Of a DNA stretch of 64,000 nt, positions 17,761 through 26,489 are shown piece after piece. Numbering within the stretch: the first letter of the stretch is position 1; every line of letters starts with the position of its first letter. The notes below the pieces were generated by a model. That model was not told the origin of the DNA. It made no database searches and saw nothing but the letters and a program-made list of their open reading frames with translations. Source of the stretch: CAWINY01 sp963837635 (lineage in GTDB: Bacteria > Acidobacteriota > Terriglobia > Terriglobales > Acidobacteriaceae); NCBI GenBank assembly GCA_963837635.1, contig CAWINY010000007.1:186001-250000 (forward strand), read 5' to 3'. The position numbers and the translations under genes are program-made.

Positions 17761-18697
17761 GGCTCCCGTCGCTGCGCTCCTCACGCCCGCAAAGCGCCTC
17801 AAGCTCTGCGATGGGCTCCTCGAAGGAGCACGAGCCGAACGAAATCGCAAACCGCTCTCGCATCTCGCGGATCTGTGCCGCGCTAAGTGATTGGCCACGC
17901 CAGCGAACCGCGTCTTCTCTGAAGTCGAACGCAGCCGGGTCGCGCTCTTCGAGAATCTGCACGATCTCCTCGCGCGAGGCGCCCTTCCATGCCCACCCAG
18001 CGGCGAGGAAGACATTCAGGAAACCGTACATGAGCGTGCTGGGCGAATCGGGATCGTAGGTCAGGGGACGAATCGAGCGCAACGCATGATGCAATCCGGC
18101 AGTTGCCTTGAAGGGGAGCTGAGCCGCAGCACACTGGAAGAGGAAATCCGCTATTACTTCGGGCGGCGGAAACATGCCCGGAACAATGCCTCCGGTGCGC
18201 AGCTTGGCACGCGCGCCGCTTTCCGCCCAGAGCCAAAACGGCGTCGCGTGCACGGGCACCGTTTCGAAATATGGCATAAGTCCCGCGTCCAGAACGACCT
18301 GAGGCTGTAGCAGAAACTCACCCTCAAGCCGGATCTCAATGACGTCAACCACAGCCTTGGCGGAGAAGGCCCGATTGAATTCAGCGATCACTTCTAAATC
18401 CGCATCGACATTATCACCCGCCAGCGCCGACAACCTCCACGGGCTTGAAGTTTCTATGCCGGTAAGGGCGCCCGCGAATTCGTCCAGGCGCTCCACAGGC
18501 ACGACAAACCGTCCCAACATCCAGGCATGTTCGCCGTCCTTATAGTGCGCGTAAGCGGTAACAGCCCTCTCCATGCTGAGCCCGGCGGGCGGAAACAGGC
18601 CGGCGTAGTCAATCAATCCGGCCATGAGCGCACGCACGAAGGCGGACGCTCCGCTCTTCCCGGATTCGCGTTGCTTGCGGGGATTCGCTAAATGCAT
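17738..18697 (-). CDS. Conserved protein of the tyrosine-catabolism cluster, function unknown
   Basis: 319 residues from ATG 18697; an ATG six codons earlier is also possible. It looks like an alpha/beta barrel: alternating strand-helix blocks with AGLIDYAGLFPPAGLSMERA near the N-terminus, then FVVPVERLDEFAG, AVVDVIEIRLEG, ARAKLRTGGIVPGMFPPPEV and LPFKATAGLHHALR. The KxRTGG and KATAGLHH blocks resemble strand-end phosphate or carboxylate sites of TIM-barrel lyases, but I know no assigned function. It sits between hmgA and fahA on the same strand, in the slot where maleylacetoacetate isomerase is often found. The C-terminal residues and the stop come from repeat element B. Confidence 0.75.
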   Translation of the reverse strand: MHLANPRKQRESGKSGASAFVRALMAGLIDYAGLFPPAGLSMERAVTAYAHYKDGEHAWMLGRFVVPVERLDEFAGALTGIETSSPWRLSALAGDNVDADLEVIAEFNRAFSAKAVVDVIEIRLEGEFLLQPQVVLDAGLMPYFETVPVHATPFWLWAESGARAKLRTGGIVPGMFPPPEVIADFLFQCAAAQLPFKATAGLHHALRSIRPLTYDPDSPSTLMYGFLNVFLAAGWAWKGASREEIVQILEERDPAAFDFREDAVRWRGQSLSAAQIREMRERFAISFGSCSFEEPIAELEALCGREERSDGSRGPQNAP

Positions 18698-18750
18698 AGA
18701 TCTTTCACTCCGCAACGGAAAAGAATAGGCGCGCTGCTCCGCTCTAGCTT

Positions 18751-18823
18751 GTCATTCCGAGCGAAGCGAGGAATCGCTATCAGTGGCGTAAGTATAGGGA
18801 TTCCTCGCTTCGCTCGGAATGAC
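18751..18823. repeat. Inverted repeat, CATTCCGAGCGAAGCGAGG family
   Basis: 25-base arms (18751-18775 and 18799-18823) in perfect inverted orientation with a 23-base loop. The arm begins GTCATTCCGAGCGAAGCGAG. It lies between hmgA and the unknown gene. A degenerate half-copy is at 46336-46350. May stabilise or terminate the transcript. Confidence 0.85.
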
Positions 18824-18829
18824 AACGGC

Positions 18830-20203
18830 TCACTTGGGCTCCGGCTTGAAGTTCTTCTTCAGTCCCTGCCAGCACTCGAAGTAGTCGTGCTGAAGCTGGG
18901 CGTTATCCATGGCGTACTTGGTCGGGCGGCAGATAAACCGGGTCTCAAACATGAACGCCAGGGTGTCTCCCAGAAACTGCGGCTTGAGTTCTGCCGTCGA
19001 GGCTTTCTCATAGGTCGCCGCGTCCGGGCCGTGCCCCGACATGCAGTTGTGCAGGCTGCATCCTCCGGGTACGAATCCCTCGGCCTTGGCGTCGTATTCG
19101 CCGACGATCAGCCCCATGAACTCGTTCATGAAATTGCGGTGGAACCACGGCGGGCGGAAGGTGTGCTCGGACACCATCCAGCGCGGCGGAAAGATGACGA
19201 AATCGCAGTTAGCCGTGCCGGGAATCTCGGATGGCGAGGTAAGCACGGTGTAAATCGACGGGTCGGGATGATCGAAGCTGACGCTGTTCATGCAGTTGAA
19301 GCGCGTCAGATCGTACTTGTATGGCGCGTAGTTACCATGCCACGCCACCACGTCGAGCGGCGAGTGATCGTATTGCGCCTCCCATAGCAAGCCAAGAAAT
19401 TTTGCCACTACCCGGAAATCGCCTTCACGGTCTTCGTAGGCCGCGTGCGGGGTCTGGAAATCGCGCGGATTCGCCAAGCCATTCGCGCCAATTGGCCCCA
19501 GGTCCGGCAGGCGGAACAGCGCCCCGTAGTTCTCGCAGATATAGCCGCGCGCCGCCTGCTCCAGCAGTTCCACCCGGAACTTGATGCCGCGCTGAATGAC
19601 ACAAATCTCGCCCGGCTTCAACTCGATCCCGCCGAACTCGGTGTGGATCAGCAGCCCGCCCAGTTGAGGGACGATCAGCAACTCACCATCGGCGTTGTAG
19701 AAGGCGCGGTCCACCATGCTACGGTTTGCGGCGTAGATGTGGATTGCCACGCCCGTTTGCATCGACGAATCGCCGTTGCCGGCCAGTGTGATCAGGCCAT
19801 CGACAAAATCCGTGGCTTGGTCCGGCACTGGGATCGGGTCCCAGCGCAACTGGTTGGGTGGCGTAGCCACTTCGCCGAAGGGAGTGCTTCGCAACAGCCC
19901 GTTGGGCAGCGGACGATACGGCTTGTGCATCACCGAGGGTCGTATGCGGTACAGCCAGGACCGCCGGTTGGCCGCGCGAGGCGCGGTAAACGGCGTCCCG
20001 CTGAGCTGTTCGGTGTAAAGCCCGAGAGGCGCACGCTGCGGTGCGTTCTGCCCCACGGGTAATGCGCCGGGAACGGCTTCACTGGCGAATTCGTTGCCGA
20101 AGCCGCTATGGTATTGCACCCCAGCAAGCGCAACATCTGCGCTTGCCGGGGACCCCGCGGACGGTCGAATCAGAGTAGGTACGCTGCTTTTCATGGTTGC
20201 CAT
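18830..20203 (-). CDS. hmgA: Homogentisate 1,2-dioxygenase
   Basis: 457 residues. Opens the ring of homogentisate to maleylacetoacetate with Fe(II). Cupin-type motifs are YHSGFGNEFASEAVPGALPV, the iron ligands in PPWFHRNFMNEFMGLI (His, Glu) and SLHNCMSGHGPD (His). The start ATG shares one base with the hppD stop (TAATG at 20201-20205), so the two are translationally coupled. Residues 17-28 (AGSPASADVALA) are encoded by repeat element B and are absent from the usual enzyme, in front of the conserved YHSGFGN. Confidence 0.96.
   Translation of the reverse strand: MATMKSSVPTLIRPSAGSPASADVALAGVQYHSGFGNEFASEAVPGALPVGQNAPQRAPLGLYTEQLSGTPFTAPRAANRRSWLYRIRPSVMHKPYRPLPNGLLRSTPFGEVATPPNQLRWDPIPVPDQATDFVDGLITLAGNGDSSMQTGVAIHIYAANRSMVDRAFYNADGELLIVPQLGGLLIHTEFGGIELKPGEICVIQRGIKFRVELLEQAARGYICENYGALFRLPDLGPIGANGLANPRDFQTPHAAYEDREGDFRVVAKFLGLLWEAQYDHSPLDVVAWHGNYAPYKYDLTRFNCMNSVSFDHPDPSIYTVLTSPSEIPGTANCDFVIFPPRWMVSEHTFRPPWFHRNFMNEFMGLIVGEYDAKAEGFVPGGCSLHNCMSGHGPDAATYEKASTAELKPQFLGDTLAFMFETRFICRPTKYAMDNAQLQHDYFECWQGLKKNFKPEPK
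20119..20156. repeat. Palindromic element B inside the hmgA 5' coding region
   Basis: CCCCAGCAAGCGC, spacer, GCGCTTGCCGGGGACCCC, in frame within hmgA. Confidence 0.7.
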
Positions 20204-21288
20204 TACAGGTTCCCGCGCCGCGCCTGTTCGAGTTCCAGGGCCTCGAACAGCGCCTTGAAATTGCCTTTGCCGAAGCCGCGGCTTCCCTTTCGCTGGATAA
20301 TCTCGAAAAACAGCGTGGGCCGGTCTTCCACCGGCTTGCTGAAGATCTGCAGCAGGTAGCCGTCACTATCGCAATCCACCAGGATGCCCAGCCGCCTGAT
20401 TTCTTCCAGCGACTCGTCCAGATGCGGCACGCGTTGCGGCAACACATCGTAGTAGGAATCCGGGACCCGCAGGAACTCCAACCCATTCTTCTGCAGCTTG
20501 TCCACGGTTTCGACGATGTCATTCACCTGCAGCGCGATGTGCTGCACGCCCGGCCCGCCGTAGGCCTCCAGATACTCGTCGATCTGGCTCTTGCGCCGGC
20601 CCGGGGCAGGCTCGTTGATCGGGAATTTCACCGAGTAGGAATCGTCCGACATCACGATCGACATCAGCGCGCTGTACTCGGTCGAGATGTCCTTGTCATC
20701 GAAGCTGAGGAAGCGCTTGAAACCGAAGACATCGCGGTAATAATCCGCCCATACGTTCATATTGCCAAGCTCGACGTTGCCCACCATGTGATCGACGCGC
20801 AGGACTCCCACCTCCTCGCCCGGCACCTTCGCTTCCACGAATCCCGGCAGGAATGGCCCCTGGTAATCCTTGTAGGAGATCAGCGAGTGGATGGTATCGC
20901 CGTAGGTGTGAACCGCGGCATGGCGGATAGCGCCATGCGCGTCGGCGGCATCGCGAGGCGGAAATACGGGCTTCGCGCCTCGCCGCACCGCCTCCTCGAA
21001 AGCGAAATCGGCGTCCGCGACTTCCAGCGCGATGTCCCGCACCCCGTCGCCGTGCTTCTTGAGGTGTTCACCGGCGGGGTGGTCCGGGCACAACGGCGTG
21101 CTCAGGATGAAGTTCGCCTTGCCCTGCTGGAGAACGTAGGAGGTTAGCTGACGATTGCCGGTCTCCAAGCCGGCGTACGCCGCCTGCGAGAAGCCGAACC
21201 CCTTCCGGTAGTAGAAGGCGGCCTGCCTGGCATTGCCGACCCAGAACTCGACATGATGGATCCGCTTTAGCTTCAGAGGATTGTTCAT
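20203..21288 (-). CDS. hppD: 4-hydroxyphenylpyruvate dioxygenase
   Basis: 361 residues. Converts 4-hydroxyphenylpyruvate to homogentisate with Fe(II). The iron triad is visible: His in VDHMVGNVELGNMNVW, His in GVQHIALQVND, Glu in LFFEIIQRKG. The N-terminal half (KRIHHVEFWVGNARQAAFYY) is the degenerate repeat of the vicinal-oxygen-chelate fold. Start ATG 21288 is preceded by GGAAG; an extension to 21384 has no such site. First gene of the tyrosine-degradation operon. Confidence 0.96.
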   Translation of the reverse strand: MNNPLKLKRIHHVEFWVGNARQAAFYYRKGFGFSQAAYAGLETGNRQLTSYVLQQGKANFILSTPLCPDHPAGEHLKKHGDGVRDIALEVADADFAFEEAVRRGAKPVFPPRDAADAHGAIRHAAVHTYGDTIHSLISYKDYQGPFLPGFVEAKVPGEEVGVLRVDHMVGNVELGNMNVWADYYRDVFGFKRFLSFDDKDISTEYSALMSIVMSDDSYSVKFPINEPAPGRRKSQIDEYLEAYGGPGVQHIALQVNDIVETVDKLQKNGLEFLRVPDSYYDVLPQRVPHLDESLEEIRRLGILVDCDSDGYLLQIFSKPVEDRPTLFFEIIQRKGSRGFGKGNFKALFEALELEQARRGNL

Positions 21289-21420
21289 GGCTTCCAGCAC
21301 TGCACCCGACAGCAATGCACTACCCACGTGCTTAGATGTGGCAGGCGCACGATTGGTACTATGGTGAACCTGGAGGCCTTCCACTAGGCTCTATCGCGGA
21401 GAAAGAAGCCGAAAAACGAA

Positions 21421-21499
21421 GCCGCTGATTTCGCTGATGAACGCTGATGGTCTAGACACTCCCAAGAGTGATCAGCGTTGATCAGCGAAAATCAGCGGC
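21421..21499. repeat. Word-built hairpin (GCTGAT words)
   Basis: The left arm (21421-21449) has three spaced GCTGAT words after GCC. The right arm (21470-21499) has the complementary ATCAGCG words. It sits between the divergent hppD and CoA-transferase genes. The same word is reused at 41255-41342. Confidence 0.75.
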
Positions 21500-21518
21500 A
21501 AAAGCATGAAAGTAAAGA

Positions 21519-21554
21519 CCCACATCTGCCAAAACCGGGCAGATGTGGGGCACC
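21519..21554. repeat. Palindromic element A
   Basis: CCCACATCTGCC, AAAACC, GGGCAGATGTGGGG, CACC. Perfect 12-base arms. Confidence 0.85.
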
Positions 21555-21657
21555 CTCACCGCGCGTTGGAGTTGCCATACCGGGGGCAACCACCTAAAAG
21601 GGTTACGACAAAGATCTGACCAATTAGGGTGAAAAACGTTAAATAGGCCAGAATCCT

Positions 21658-21710
21658 GTTGCTGTACAGCAACAAACCACCATATCTTATTCGTTAACCG
21701 TCAGGTTAAC
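21658..21710 (+). promoter_or_regulatory. Two palindromic sites upstream of the CoA-transferase gene
   Basis: GTTGCTGTACAGCAAC (21658-21673) is a perfect 16-base palindrome. About 20 bases further on, GTTAAC, a six-base spacer and GTTAAC (21693-21710) form a second. Both lie in the 80 bases before the start codon, where a repressor or activator would bind. The regulator is unknown. Confidence 0.45.
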
Positions 21711-21736
21711 TCCAATCAGTCTCTAAAGAGAGGTCC

Positions 21737-23278
21737 ATGACATCACCTGGTCTGGGGTCATCGCGCGTTCTTAATCCCGGGTTCGCCGCGAAGATTGTGG
21801 GCGCCAAAGAAGCTGCCGCTTTGATCAATAACGGTGACCAAATCGGCATGAGTGGTTTTACTGGGTCTGGCTACCCGAAGGCCGTCCCACTGGCGCTCGC
21901 TCGCCGGGTCGCGGACGCTAACCTCCGTGGCCAGAAGTTCCAAGTGGGCGTCTTCACGGGCGCCTCCACCGGGCCAGAGCTGGATGGAGCTCTGGGCATG
22001 GTCGATGGTATTAAACTGCGCGTTCCCTATCAGTCCGATCCGGAAACCCGCAAGCGCATCAACGCCGGTGAGATGGACTATATGGACATCCATCTCAGCC
22101 ATGTCGGCCAATATGTGGAGTACGGGTTCCTGGGCAAGATGGATATAGCCCTGATCGAGGTCAGCGCCATCCTGGAGGATGGGCGCGTCGTTCCCAGCTC
22201 CTCGCTCGGCACCAATAAGTCCTGGATCGAGCAGGCGGACAGAATCATTCTGGAAGTCAACTCGTGGCAGCCGGCCGAACTGGAAGGCATGCACGACATC
22301 TATTACTCGATCGGAATGCCCCCGAACCGCAAGCCCATTCCCCTGGTTGAGGCCGGCCAGCGCATCGGCAGCCCTTACCTGAAGGTTCCGCTGGACAAGG
22401 TGGTCGCGGTCGTCCCCACCGACACGCCGGACCGCAGCAGCCCGTTCAAGGATCCCGACGAGGGTTCGAAGCGCATTGCCGGCCACATCCTGGAGTTTCT
22501 GGGATGGGAAGTGAAGAAGGGCCGCATCCCCGAGAGCCTGCTGCCCCTGCAGTCGGGCGTGGGCAACATCGCCAATGCCGTGCTCTTCGGCCTGGAAGAG
22601 GCGCCGTTCGAGAACATGACGTCCTTCACCGAAGTCGTTCAGGATGGCATGATCAGTCTGCTGCGCAAGGGGAAACTCTCCTACGCATCGGCCACCGCCT
22701 TCTCCCTCGGCCCTCAGGCGCTGGACGATGTCATGTTGAACATCAAGGAGTTCAAGGAGAAGATTATTCTCCGGCCGCAGGAGATCTCGAACCATCCGGA
22801 GCTCATCCGCCGGCTCGGCGTAATCGCCATGAACGGCATTATCGAGGCCGATATCTACGGCAACGTGAACTCGACCCACATCATGGGTTCGCGCGTGATG
22901 AATGGCATCGGCGGTTCAGGCGACTTCGCCCGCAACGGCTATCTGGCCATCTTCATGGCGCCATCCTTGGCGGGGCGTGGCTCGATTTCGACCATTGTCC
23001 CCATGGTTTCCCACGTGGACCACACCGAACACGATACGGACGTGATCGTCACCGAGCAGGGTCTGGCCGACCTGCGCGGCCTGTCGCCCAAGAATCGCGC
23101 CAAGGTCATCATCGAGAACTGCGCCCATCCGGACTTCAAGCCGTTGCTCAAGGACTACTTCAACCGAGCCAACAGCCTGTCCTATGGACACCACACGCCG
23201 CACCTGCTGCCCGAGTGCCTTAGCTGGCACGCCCGCTACCTGCGCACGGGAAGCATGCGTCCCGCTTCGGAAGCATAA
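21737..23278 (+). CDS. Acetyl-CoA hydrolase/transferase family (succinyl-CoA:acetate or related CoA-transferase)
   Basis: 513 residues, class I CoA-transferase. Motifs are GMSGFTGSGYPKAVPLALA in the N-terminal domain, the catalytic-Glu loop FENMTSFTEVVQDGMI (Glu near 303), GNVNSTHIMGSRVMNGIGGS, SMVSHVDHTEHD-like VPMVSHVDHTEHDTDV and VTEQGLADLRGLSPKNRA. Members move CoA between short acids such as acetate, succinate and propionate. It is next to tyrosine catabolism, which yields acetoacetate, but is divergently transcribed, so a direct link is only suggestive. AAAGAGAGG precedes ATG. Confidence 0.92.
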   Translation: MTSPGLGSSRVLNPGFAAKIVGAKEAAALINNGDQIGMSGFTGSGYPKAVPLALARRVADANLRGQKFQVGVFTGASTGPELDGALGMVDGIKLRVPYQSDPETRKRINAGEMDYMDIHLSHVGQYVEYGFLGKMDIALIEVSAILEDGRVVPSSSLGTNKSWIEQADRIILEVNSWQPAELEGMHDIYYSIGMPPNRKPIPLVEAGQRIGSPYLKVPLDKVVAVVPTDTPDRSSPFKDPDEGSKRIAGHILEFLGWEVKKGRIPESLLPLQSGVGNIANAVLFGLEEAPFENMTSFTEVVQDGMISLLRKGKLSYASATAFSLGPQALDDVMLNIKEFKEKIILRPQEISNHPELIRRLGVIAMNGIIEADIYGNVNSTHIMGSRVMNGIGGSGDFARNGYLAIFMAPSLAGRGSISTIVPMVSHVDHTEHDTDVIVTEQGLADLRGLSPKNRAKVIIENCAHPDFKPLLKDYFNRANSLSYGHHTPHLLPECLSWHARYLRTGSMRPASEA

Positions 23279-23301
23279 CTTCGCTGCAGTTTGCGCCACC
23301 C

Positions 23302-23337
23302 TGCGGCCTGCCAAACCTACACGGCAGGCCGCATTTT
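23302..23337 (+). terminator. Rho-independent terminator after the CoA-transferase
   Basis: TGCGGCCTGCC (23302-23312) pairs with GGCAGGCCGCA (23323-23333), then TTTT. Confidence 0.8.
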
Positions 23338-23466
23338 GGGCTGCCTCATCCAACCGGTTGGGGAAAAACTCGGTTCACGTTCTTACAAAGGGGACTCTTC
23401 ATCAGCTATCGGACGCCTGTGGTTTCTCACGCCCCTCCGAGCTAATATCAGCAGGGGCGATGTTCA

Positions 23467-23787
23467 ATGCAGGTAATTTATGCAGCACCATTCATATTGA
23501 TTTCCGTCGTCGCGTTCTTGGTCTGTCTCACGGTTCCACGATGGCGGCGATACAAACTTCAAGCTCTGGTTGCCCCCGTTACCTTTGGATTCTGCTCCAT
23601 TGTGGCAGCGGGCGCCGTCATCCTTATAGCCGATCACTTGAACTTAGGTCTGTTTACACGGCCATGGTCAGAGGCGAGAGATGTAGTACCGCTCTTGTTT
23701 ATCTACCTCATCCCCGGTCTATTGGGGAGTTGGTGCGCAGTTGCCCTCGTTGCGAGAATTGCCGCTCATCGCAATAGATGTCGGTAA
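23467..23787 (+). CDS. Small membrane protein, unknown
   Basis: 106 residues with three hydrophobic helices (FILISVVAFLVCLTV, FGFCSIVAAGAVILIADHL, LLFIYLIPGLLGSWCAVALV) separated by short charged loops, ending in a basic tail. There is no strong binding site in front of ATG, so the start is tentative. Lower GC than its neighbours. Nothing in the context suggests a role. Confidence 0.5.
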   Translation: MQVIYAAPFILISVVAFLVCLTVPRWRRYKLQALVAPVTFGFCSIVAAGAVILIADHLNLGLFTRPWSEARDVVPLLFIYLIPGLLGSWCAVALVARIAAHRNRCR

Positions 23788-23885
23788 CAGGCCTTCTAAC
23801 CAGGATGCAGCGCAGCCTTCCTCCATCGCGTTTCCCCACATCCGCGGCGTTCCTGTACACTCCGTAGTTCGCCACGGAGCCGAAG

Positions 23886-26060
23886 ATGCCGAAGATGAAG
23901 ATCCCTGGATTCCTGCAGTACCCGATTGTTGGCATCACCTGCGTAGTTCTCGGGCTAACCGCCTGTGCGCAAGTCGAGTCGAAGCCCGGCGTTGCCGCCG
24001 CCCCGCAAACGCCGGTCACAACAGCGAAGCCCAAGCAGCCCTTGCAGGCGCTTCCCTACACCCCGAGCCTCGATGTCAACGCGATGGACCGCACCGCCGA
24101 CCCCTGCGCGGATTTTTACCAGTACGTTTGCGGCGGCTGGATGAAGGCCAATCCCATCCCCGCCGACGAGGCTTCCTGGAGCGTCTACGGCAAACTGGCG
24201 GACGAAAATCAGCAGTTCCTCTGGGGCATTCTGGAAGACGCCGCGCAGCCGTCTGTGCCGGGGGCCCCAGCCAGCGCGGCGCTGGCTGGGGTAGATTCCC
24301 GTACACCGGTCCAGCAGAAGATCGGCGACTACTACGCCGCCTGCATGGATACTGCGACCGTCGAAAAGGCTGGCACTACTCCGATTGAGCCCGAGTTGAC
24401 GGAGATCGCCGCGCTGCAGTCGGTGCGCGACCTTCCTCCGCTGCTGGCCCGCCTGCACCTGCGCACCCGCAGCTTCCACGGCGGCAGCATGATGTTTTTC
24501 TTCACCTCGGACCAGGACTACGGCAATGCCAACAACGTGATTGCCTGGGCCTACGCCGGCGGACTCGGCCTGCCCGACCGCGACTACTACACCAAGACCG
24601 ACCCGCGTTCCCAGGAGCTGCGGCGCAAGTATGTGGCTCACGTGCAGCAGATGCTGGAGTTGTCGGGCGACGCGCCCACCGCTGCCGCAAAGGAAGCGCA
24701 GACCGTAATGGAGATCGAGACAGCCTTCGCCAAGTCGCAGCTCACGCGCGTCGAACTACGCGACCCCTATGCGACTTACCACGTGATGACGCGCGCCCAA
24801 CTGCAGCAGCTCACCCCGGATTTCGACTGGACCGGCTATCTCGCCGCCAGCGGCGCGGCCGAGGTGAAGCAGATCAACGTCGCCGAGCCCGGGTTCTACA
24901 AGACGCTCGACGCGCAGCTCAAAGCGCATCCCATCGAGGACTGGAAGACTTACCTGCGCTGGCACCTGTTAAGTTCTAAAGCGCCATATCTCTCCTCGAA
25001 GTTCGTCGAAGCCAATTTCGATTTTTACTACAAGACGCTGCGCGGGGTGACCGAGCAGCAGCCACGCTGGAAAAAGTGCGTGCAGTGGGTGGATCGCGAC
25101 CTGGGCGAAGCGCTCGGCCAGGAGTTCGTCCGCCGCACCTTCTCATCGCAAACCAATCAGCGCGCCCTCGATATGACGGAGCAGATCGAAACGGCCATGG
25201 ACGCCGATATTCGCTCCCTCCCCTGGATGGGTGGCGACTCTAAGAAAAAAGCCCTGGAAAAACTGCACACCATGCGCAACAAGATCGGCTATCCCGACCG
25301 GTGGCGCGACTACAGCAGCGTGGACATCCAGCGCGGCGATTTCCTCGGCAACGTCGAGCGCGCGATGGTTTTCGAATCCAAACGCGAGCTGGCCAAGATC
25401 GGCAAACCCCTGGACCGCGGCGAATGGGGGATGACCCCGCCCACGGTCAACGCCTACTACGATCCGCAGATGAACGACATCAACTTCCCGGCGGGCGTGC
25501 TGCAACCGCCGCTCTACGATCCCAAAGAGGACGACGCGCCCAACTACGGCAATACCGGCTCGACCATCGGACATGAGTTGACCCATGGTTTCGACGACGA
25601 AGGCCGCCAATTCGATGCACAAGGCAACCTGCGCGACTGGTGGACCAAGGACGACGCCGCACGCTTCAACCAGCGCGTCCAGTGCGTGAAGGATCAATAC
25701 AAGCAGTACCTCGTTGTCGACGACATCCACATCAACAGCGACTTAACCGCGGGCGAAGACGTCGCCGACCTGGGCGGCACCTTGCTGGCCTATATGGCCT
25801 GGAAGAAAGCGACCGACGGCCGAAAGCTGGACCCGATCCAGGGCTTCACTTCCGAGCAGCGCTTCTTCATCGGCATGGGACAGTGGGCCTGCGAAGACGA
25901 ACGCCCGGAAAATCTGCGCCTGCACGCGGCTACCGATCCGCACTCCCCCGGCAAGTACCGCATCAACGGCGTGATCTCGAATCTTCCGGAGTTCCAGCAG
26001 GCCTTTCAGTGCAAGCCCGGCCAGCCCATGGTGCGCGAGAAGCCCTGCCGGGTGTGGTAA
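23886..26060 (+). CDS. M13-family (neprilysin-like) zinc metallopeptidase, lipoprotein
   Basis: 724 residues. It has a lipoprotein signal (VGITCVVLGLTAC, Cys near 22), so it is anchored in the envelope and acts on peptides outside the cytoplasm. The M13 N-terminal domain starts at NAMDRTADPCADFYQYVCGG. The zinc site is GHELTHGFDDEGRQFD, with the third ligand Glu in AGEDVADLGG. Substrate-site VNAYYDPQMNDINFPAGVLQ and C-terminal CKPGQPM are as expected. Residues about 125-136 (PGAPASAALAGV) come from repeat element B and lie in a variable loop. Start at 23886 or 23895; both fit. Confidence 0.95.
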   Translation: MPKMKIPGFLQYPIVGITCVVLGLTACAQVESKPGVAAAPQTPVTTAKPKQPLQALPYTPSLDVNAMDRTADPCADFYQYVCGGWMKANPIPADEASWSVYGKLADENQQFLWGILEDAAQPSVPGAPASAALAGVDSRTPVQQKIGDYYAACMDTATVEKAGTTPIEPELTEIAALQSVRDLPPLLARLHLRTRSFHGGSMMFFFTSDQDYGNANNVIAWAYAGGLGLPDRDYYTKTDPRSQELRRKYVAHVQQMLELSGDAPTAAAKEAQTVMEIETAFAKSQLTRVELRDPYATYHVMTRAQLQQLTPDFDWTGYLAASGAAEVKQINVAEPGFYKTLDAQLKAHPIEDWKTYLRWHLLSSKAPYLSSKFVEANFDFYYKTLRGVTEQQPRWKKCVQWVDRDLGEALGQEFVRRTFSSQTNQRALDMTEQIETAMDADIRSLPWMGGDSKKKALEKLHTMRNKIGYPDRWRDYSSVDIQRGDFLGNVERAMVFESKRELAKIGKPLDRGEWGMTPPTVNAYYDPQMNDINFPAGVLQPPLYDPKEDDAPNYGNTGSTIGHELTHGFDDEGRQFDAQGNLRDWWTKDDAARFNQRVQCVKDQYKQYLVVDDIHINSDLTAGEDVADLGGTLLAYMAWKKATDGRKLDPIQGFTSEQRFFIGMGQWACEDERPENLRLHAATDPHSPGKYRINGVISNLPEFQQAFQCKPGQPMVREKPCRVW
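24260..24291. repeat. Palindromic element B inside the M13 peptidase gene
   Basis: GGGGCCCCAGCCAGCGC then GGCGCTGGCTGGGG, in frame. Confidence 0.65.
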
Positions 26061-26062
26061 AG

Positions 26063-26122
26063 AGCCATCAGTCGTCAGCCATCAGCCGTCAGCCATCAGC
26101 CGTCAGCCGTCAGCCATCAGTC
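26063..26122. repeat. Tandem array of CAGCCATCAGCCGT words
   Basis: About seven degenerate direct copies of CATCAGYCGTCAGC-type words follow the M13 stop codon. Unlike the other word arrays it has no facing complementary arm, so it looks like half of such a hairpin. Confidence 0.7.
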
Positions 26123-26169
26123 GCGGGTGCGCGCCGGCCACTCGTTCCGCACGCGCGAAGGGCCTCGAT

Positions 26170-26481
26170 GTGGCAATTCCTACAAAAGTTGTCAGACTGC
26201 CAAAAATTGTTAAAGAAACGTTGGGGTATGCCGATATGTTGCGGGAGGAGATGCCCATGATACCTCCCGTGACCCATCCGTGCTGGAAGAAAGTCATCAC
26301 GGACGCGAAGGAATTTCAGAGCTCCAAACTGGCGCTCAACTTACTGGTGCATAACAACCGGCTCAATTACAAGAAGAGTCCAACGCCGGCCAACCTGAAC
26401 CAACTGGTGCAGAACACGCACGAGTTCTTCACTAAATACGAGAAGGTCTTCGGCGACGAGCTGAAACAACTCTTGGGGTAG
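26170..26481 (+). CDS. Small soluble protein paired with the downstream gene, unknown
   Basis: 103 residues from GTG 26170, with GAAGGG about 10 nt upstream. Mostly helical by pattern, with a conserved-looking core (HPCWKKVITDAKEFQSSKLA, LNLLVHNNRLNYKKSPTP, HEFFTKYEKVFGDELKQLL). No signal peptide. It ends 8 bases before the next gene, so the two are almost certainly co-expressed. I do not recognise the family. Confidence 0.7.
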   Translation: MAIPTKVVRLPKIVKETLGYADMLREEMPMIPPVTHPCWKKVITDAKEFQSSKLALNLLVHNNRLNYKKSPTPANLNQLVQNTHEFFTKYEKVFGDELKQLLG

Positions 26482-26489
26482 GACAAACT

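Noticed and set aside
26063..26122. Possible CRISPR array (regular short repeats)
   Set aside because: The words are 7-14 bases, degenerate and directly adjacent, with no unique spacers and no cas genes nearby.
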